Assembly: GCA_025451035.1 (NCBI GenBank)
Contig: JANWLE010000108.1
Location: 1-33,219, forward strand
Direction: 5' to 3'
DNA: 33,219 nucleotides
Source of the DNA: Solirubrobacteraceae bacterium
GTDB lineage: Bacteria; Actinomycetota; Thermoleophilia; Solirubrobacterales; Solirubrobacteraceae
A program made the translations under genes and the position numbers. Below the pieces are notes generated by a model. That model did no database searches. It saw nothing but the letters and a program-made list of their open reading frames with translations, and was not told where the DNA came from. Below are positions 29,926 through 33,219 of the stretch, in pieces (the first letter of the stretch is position 1; every line of letters begins with the position of its first letter).

Positions 29926-30597
29926 CTATGGCCTTGATGTCACCGAGGGCGGCTGGACGGTGCCGCGAAGACCCATCAGCCCTGCCCTTACGTACAGCAC
30001 GCTCGCCCACAGCGCGAGGGTCAAACCCACATAGAGCATGACCTCGGCGGCCCTGGAGAGGCCGACCATCGCGAAGAAAAATGATCCCATCACGGGTATG
30101 ACAGACAGGCGCCCGGGCCAGTTGATGCGAAGATCGATCCCACGGGACAGCCCGACGCGCGCCAACCCGATCATCGCCAGCTCACGCGCCGCGAGCACCG
30201 CGATAGCCCATCGCGGCAGCAGGTCAAAGCGCCAGCAGACCGCAATGCCACTGATGACCAGAAGACGGTCTGTGACGGGGTCCATCAGCGCGCCCAGGCG
30301 GCTGTATTGGCGCGTTATGCGGGCTGCCATGCCATCGGCATAGTCACCCCAGCCGATCACGGCGAACAGCGTCGCGGATACCGCGTCAACGCCGTCGCCG
30401 CTGGAGAAAGCAACCACCAGGAACACGGGGATCAACAGCAGCCTGAGAAAACCAATCGCATTGGGGATCGTCCATGGGTTCAGCGGGCTGCCGGCGCCAG
30501 TGGCCGGCGGCTGCGGCCCTGACCGGTCGAACCCCAGGAGGCGCAAAGCGCTAAGCCGATCCGGCCCGGAGCTCGGCGGACAGCCCAGATTGCTCAT
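29926..30597 (-). CDS. pgsA: CDP-alcohol phosphatidyltransferase, PgsA-like
   Basis: 223 aa from ATG 30597, which overlaps the proS stop as ATGA. About 40 polar Pro/Gly-rich residues precede NPWTIPNAIGFLRLLLIPVFLV. The full catalytic signature D-x2-DG-x2-AR-x8-G-x3-D-x3-D is present (Asp85, Asp88, Gly89, Ala92-Arg93, Gly102, Asp106, Asp110), followed by four or more membrane helices. The enzyme transfers a phosphatidyl group from CDP-diacylglycerol, most likely to glycerol-3-phosphate. Synteny with garA-ftsR recalls the pgsA2 region of M. tuberculosis. Confidence 0.88.
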   Translation of the reverse strand: MSNLGCPPSSGPDRLSALRLLGFDRSGPQPPATGAGSPLNPWTIPNAIGFLRLLLIPVFLVVAFSSGDGVDAVSATLFAVIGWGDYADGMAARITRQYSRLGALMDPVTDRLLVISGIAVCWRFDLLPRWAIAVLAARELAMIGLARVGLSRGIDLRINWPGRLSVIPVMGSFFFAMVGLSRAAEVMLYVGLTLALWASVLYVRAGLMGLRGTVQPPSVTSRP

Positions 30598-32300
30598 GGC
30601 AGCCCCTGACACAACTCCTCGAGCGCGCGGATGAGATCGGCGCGCGCTCCGCCGATGGCTAGCCCTGGCGCCCGCTGGAGGCCGCGTCGCAGCTGCAACT
30701 CAGCCTCTTTGTCGGCAAGCGCTTGGCGCCCCACCGTCAGACGTACAGGGCAGCCGAGCAACTCGGCGTCCGCGAACTTCTCCCCCAGCCGCACGTCGCG
30801 ATCATCGTAAATCACCTCTATGCCCCCCGCACGGAGGGTCTCATAGAGCTCATCAGCGGCTGCACGCTCCTCGGTGTCGCGCTTGCCGACGGCGACCAAG
30901 TGCACGGCGAATGGCGCCAGCGCGCTCGGCCAGGAGATCCCATGCTCGTCGGCGAACTGCTCGACAGCAGCCGCAACTATCCGGGCGGGCCCAATGCCGT
31001 AGGAGCCCATCCAGATCGCCTGTTCGCGCCCGGACGCATCCAAATAGCTTGCTCCGAGAGGCTCCGAGTAGCGCGTTCCCAGCTTGAAGATGTTGCCAAC
31101 CTCGATCGCGCGCTCGATCCTGATCGGGTGACCGTTGACAGTGTCACCGACGCATACTTCGCGCACATCGGCAGGCCGGAACTGGAAGTCGCGACCCGGG
31201 GTGACGCCCCGCAGGTGGGCGTCGGGAACGTTCGCCCCGGTCACATAGCTCCCGGCCAGGTCGACCGCTTCGTCGAGCAGGATCTCGACGCGGCCATCCA
31301 GCCCGACCGGGCCGATGAAGCCAGGGGGACCTAGCTGGCTTTCGATCTCCTCGCTGCGTGCCGGGCGGCTCGGCTTGCCCAAGACGGCCGCTAGCTTGAT
31401 CTCGTTTACGCGATGGTCGCCGCGCACTAGGACCATCACCAGCCGCGCGTCGTCGAGGACCACCGGGTACGCCTTCAATAGCGCGCCGGCTGGCAGCCCG
31501 AGAAAACCCGCGACGCCAGCGACCGCGGTCAGCCCCGGGGTTGACACCCGCTCGGGCGCCGGCTGTGACGGCGGCAGCTCGACCGGTTGGGCGAAGGCGC
31601 TAGCAACCTCGACGTTGGCGGCGAACCCCGGCGCGAGAGCGACCTCGTTCTCGCCGGCAGCGCAGGGCGCCATGTACTCGTGCGCCCCTAGCCCCCCCAT
31701 CATTCCCACATCTGACTGCACCCGATACCACTCGAGCCCAGTGCGGTCCAAGATCCGGTCATACGCGCCGACATGCAGCTGATAGCGCTCCTCGAGGCCC
31801 TCGGCGTCGCGGTCGAAGGTGTAGGAGTCCTTCATGATGAACTCGCGCGTGCGCAGCACGCCGGCGCGTGGCCGCGGCTCGTCTCGCTCCTTGACCTGGA
31901 AGTGGTAGAGGATCAGCGGCAGATCACGATAGGAGCTGACGATCTGGGCGACATGGGTGGTGACCGCCTCCTCGTGGGTCATCGCCAGCACGAGCTCCGA
32001 GCCCTTGCGGTCGGTTAGCTTGAACAGCTCCTCGATCCCGAGGCGGCCGCTCTTGCGCCACGACTCGGCGGGCTGCAGCACCGGCATCAGCATCTCCTGG
32101 CCACCGATCGCGTTCATCTCCTCGCGGATGATCTGTACCGCCCGCTCATGCACGCGCCAGCCCGCCGGAAGCCACGTCCACATTCCCGCCCCGAGTTGAC
32201 GAACCAAGCCCGCACGAACCATCAGCCGATGGGATATCGCCTCAGCATCAGGGCGGTCCTGCTTCTCAGTCGGGAGCCAATATTCAGATAGCCGCGTCAT
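30594..32300 (-). CDS. proS: Prolyl-tRNA synthetase, bacterial type
   Basis: 568 aa, complete. MTRLSEYWLPTEKQDRPDAEAISHRLMVRAGLVRQLGAGMWTWLPAGWRV at the start, motif 1 around EEMNAIGGQEMLMPVLQPAESW, motif 2 FQVKERDEPRPRAGVLRTREFIMKDSYTFD, a large insertion (about 225-385) homologous to the YbaK-type editing domain that clears Ala-tRNA(Pro), motif 3 SYGIGPARIVAAAVEQ, and the anticodon-binding domain. It charges tRNA(Pro). It heads the minus-strand set and is coupled to pgsA. Confidence 0.96.
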   Translation of the reverse strand: MTRLSEYWLPTEKQDRPDAEAISHRLMVRAGLVRQLGAGMWTWLPAGWRVHERAVQIIREEMNAIGGQEMLMPVLQPAESWRKSGRLGIEELFKLTDRKGSELVLAMTHEEAVTTHVAQIVSSYRDLPLILYHFQVKERDEPRPRAGVLRTREFIMKDSYTFDRDAEGLEERYQLHVGAYDRILDRTGLEWYRVQSDVGMMGGLGAHEYMAPCAAGENEVALAPGFAANVEVASAFAQPVELPPSQPAPERVSTPGLTAVAGVAGFLGLPAGALLKAYPVVLDDARLVMVLVRGDHRVNEIKLAAVLGKPSRPARSEEIESQLGPPGFIGPVGLDGRVEILLDEAVDLAGSYVTGANVPDAHLRGVTPGRDFQFRPADVREVCVGDTVNGHPIRIERAIEVGNIFKLGTRYSEPLGASYLDASGREQAIWMGSYGIGPARIVAAAVEQFADEHGISWPSALAPFAVHLVAVGKRDTEERAAADELYETLRAGGIEVIYDDRDVRLGEKFADAELLGCPVRLTVGRQALADKEAELQLRRGLQRAPGLAIGGARADLIRALEELCQGLP

Positions 32301-32493
32301 CGAGCTGTCCAGTATTTCTCTGTGGGGTTAGAGGGATTAGACGCCCGAGCGTATACGGAAACGTCGCGCAGGGGCGATGTCTGCATCGCCGGGACACTGC
32401 GTGTGACTTGCAGCGCCGGGTAATTGAGCCTGCCTTTGATAGAACAGCATCATCGTGACCACTACGAACGAGACTTAGAAACAAGGAGCCCCT

Positions 32494-33099
32494 ATGGCCT
32501 ACTCCGTCCCGGCACTGCCGTACGCCTACGACGCGCTCGAGCCGCATATCGATAAGGCGACGATGGAATTCCACCACGACAAGCACCACCAGGCGTATGT
32601 CGACAAGGTGAATGCCGCGCTCGCGGACACGCCGCTTGCCGACACGCCAATCGAGGAGGTCCTGCGAGACCTGACGCAGGTTCCCGAGGACAAGCGCACC
32701 GCCGTGCGCAACAACGGCGGCGGCCACTACAACCACACTCTCTTCTGGGAGAACATGAGCCCCAATGGCGGGGGCGAGCCCGATGGCGGCCTGGCCCAGG
32801 CGATCGACTCAGCTTTCGGCTCGTTCGCCGACTTCCAGGCGAAGCTCAAGGAAACTGGGGTCAACCAGTTCGGCTCCGGTTGGGCTTGGCTGGTGCTCGA
32901 CGGCTCTGGCCTGTCGATCGTCGGCAGCGCCAACCAAGACAACCCGATATCGGGTGGCAAGACGCCCTTGCTCGGCGTCGATGTCTGGGAGCACTCCTAC
33001 TACCTGAAGTACCAGAACCGCCGCCCCGACTACATCGACGCGTGGTGGAACGTCGTGAATTGGCCGAAGGTCGCCGAGCGCTTCACTTCGGCGTCCTGA
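32494..33099 (+). CDS. sodA: Superoxide dismutase, Mn type
   Basis: 201 aa; AAGGAGCC precedes the ATG. Metal ligands are His27 ([10 protein letters not shown]), His81 ([11 protein letters not shown]), Asp163 and His167 ([17 protein letters not shown]). Gly residues before His81 and Gln148 in ANQDNP follow the Mn-type pattern rather than the Fe-type AQxWNH. No signal peptide, so cytoplasmic. It dismutates superoxide to hydrogen peroxide and oxygen. It is divergent from proS with a 193-bp gap. Confidence 0.95.
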   Translation: MAYSVPALPYAYDALEPHIDKATMEFHHDKHHQAYVDKVNAALADTPLADTPIEEVLRDLTQVPEDKRTAVRNNGGGHYNHTLFWENMSPNGGGEPDGGLAQAIDSAFGSFADFQAKLKETGVNQFGSGWAWLVLDGSGLSIVGSANQDNPISGGKTPLLGVDVWEHSYYLKYQNRRPDYIDAWWNVVNWPKVAERFTSAS

Positions 33100-33174
33100 A
33101 AACGAGGCTGCGGCGCCTGGCAGTCCCCGCCGGGCGCCGTCCAGCTTCTAGCGGGATGCGACTACGCGATCCGT

Positions 33175-33200
33175 GCCGTTTCAGCGCCGGCTGAAGCGGC
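33175..33200 (+). terminator. Hairpin after the superoxide dismutase gene
   Basis: GCCGTTTCAGC and GCTGAAGCGGC form an 11-bp stem (one G-T pair) around GCCG, 75 bp after the stop. It has no T tract, so it may be a high-GC type terminator. Confidence 0.5.
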
Positions 33201-33219
33201 GCCCCGCGACCGGCGAGAC

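Noticed and set aside
1-33219. CRISPR array, rRNA, tRNA or replication origin
   Set aside because: No regular spaced repeats, no conserved rRNA or tRNA sequence and no cluster of DnaA boxes was noticed on either strand.

Overview
The window is a high-GC actinobacterial chromosome segment. Several traits point to the Thermoleophilia/Solirubrobacterales (inference): a GarA-FtsR pair next to a phosphatidyltransferase, a single-motif RsiG-like protein, a c-di-AMP riboswitch on an RlpA-type gene, TANNNT -10 boxes, a WS/DGAT acyltransferase and many short lineage-type membrane proteins. No rRNA, tRNA or CRISPR array was seen.

Layout. 1-5100: a partial lipid kinase, a secreted cyclophilin, several small membrane proteins, a degenerate polysaccharide-deacetylase lipoprotein and an orphan GroES. 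5319-7221: a sigma-70 family factor behind a perfect TTGACA-N17-TATAAT promoter, then an Asp/Asn beta-hydroxylase. 7235-15050 (minus): a cation efflux protein and YceH, then a tightly packed dinB-hydrolase-small protein-hydrolase set, a two-subunit acyl-CoA dehydrogenase and a beta-helix-like repeat protein. 15153-16148 (minus): an RlpA-type protein behind a c-di-AMP riboswitch, with a TANNNT -10 box and a perfect CRP-type palindrome centred about 42 bp upstream of the predicted start of transcription.

16145-19814 is a 3,670-bp IS1595-family (ISXO2-like) transposon. It has 29-bp terminal inverted repeats (27/29 identical) and an 8-bp target duplication, AGGTGCGT. Besides the transposase it carries a 277-aa protein with an R-x4-H motif, two small DNA-binding-type proteins, a three-helix membrane protein and two very small ORFs. 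Its centre is a divergent promoter pair whose two -35 boxes are the arms of one palindrome. It inserted inside the CRP-type site; because its ends read CACA/TGTG, an intact TGTGA-N6-TCACA site now stands at both junctions. This is the most unusual part of the window.

20192-25569 (plus, with a thioesterase on minus): WS/DGAT, NAD+ synthetase, a lipoprotein and a membrane protein with an HTH head. 25602-32300 (minus): proS-pgsA, then RsiG-like-garA-ftsR-apt-SRPBCC-AGPS-like oxidase, with start/stop overlaps or minimal gaps at most junctions. The window ends with a Mn-type superoxide dismutase and a hairpin.
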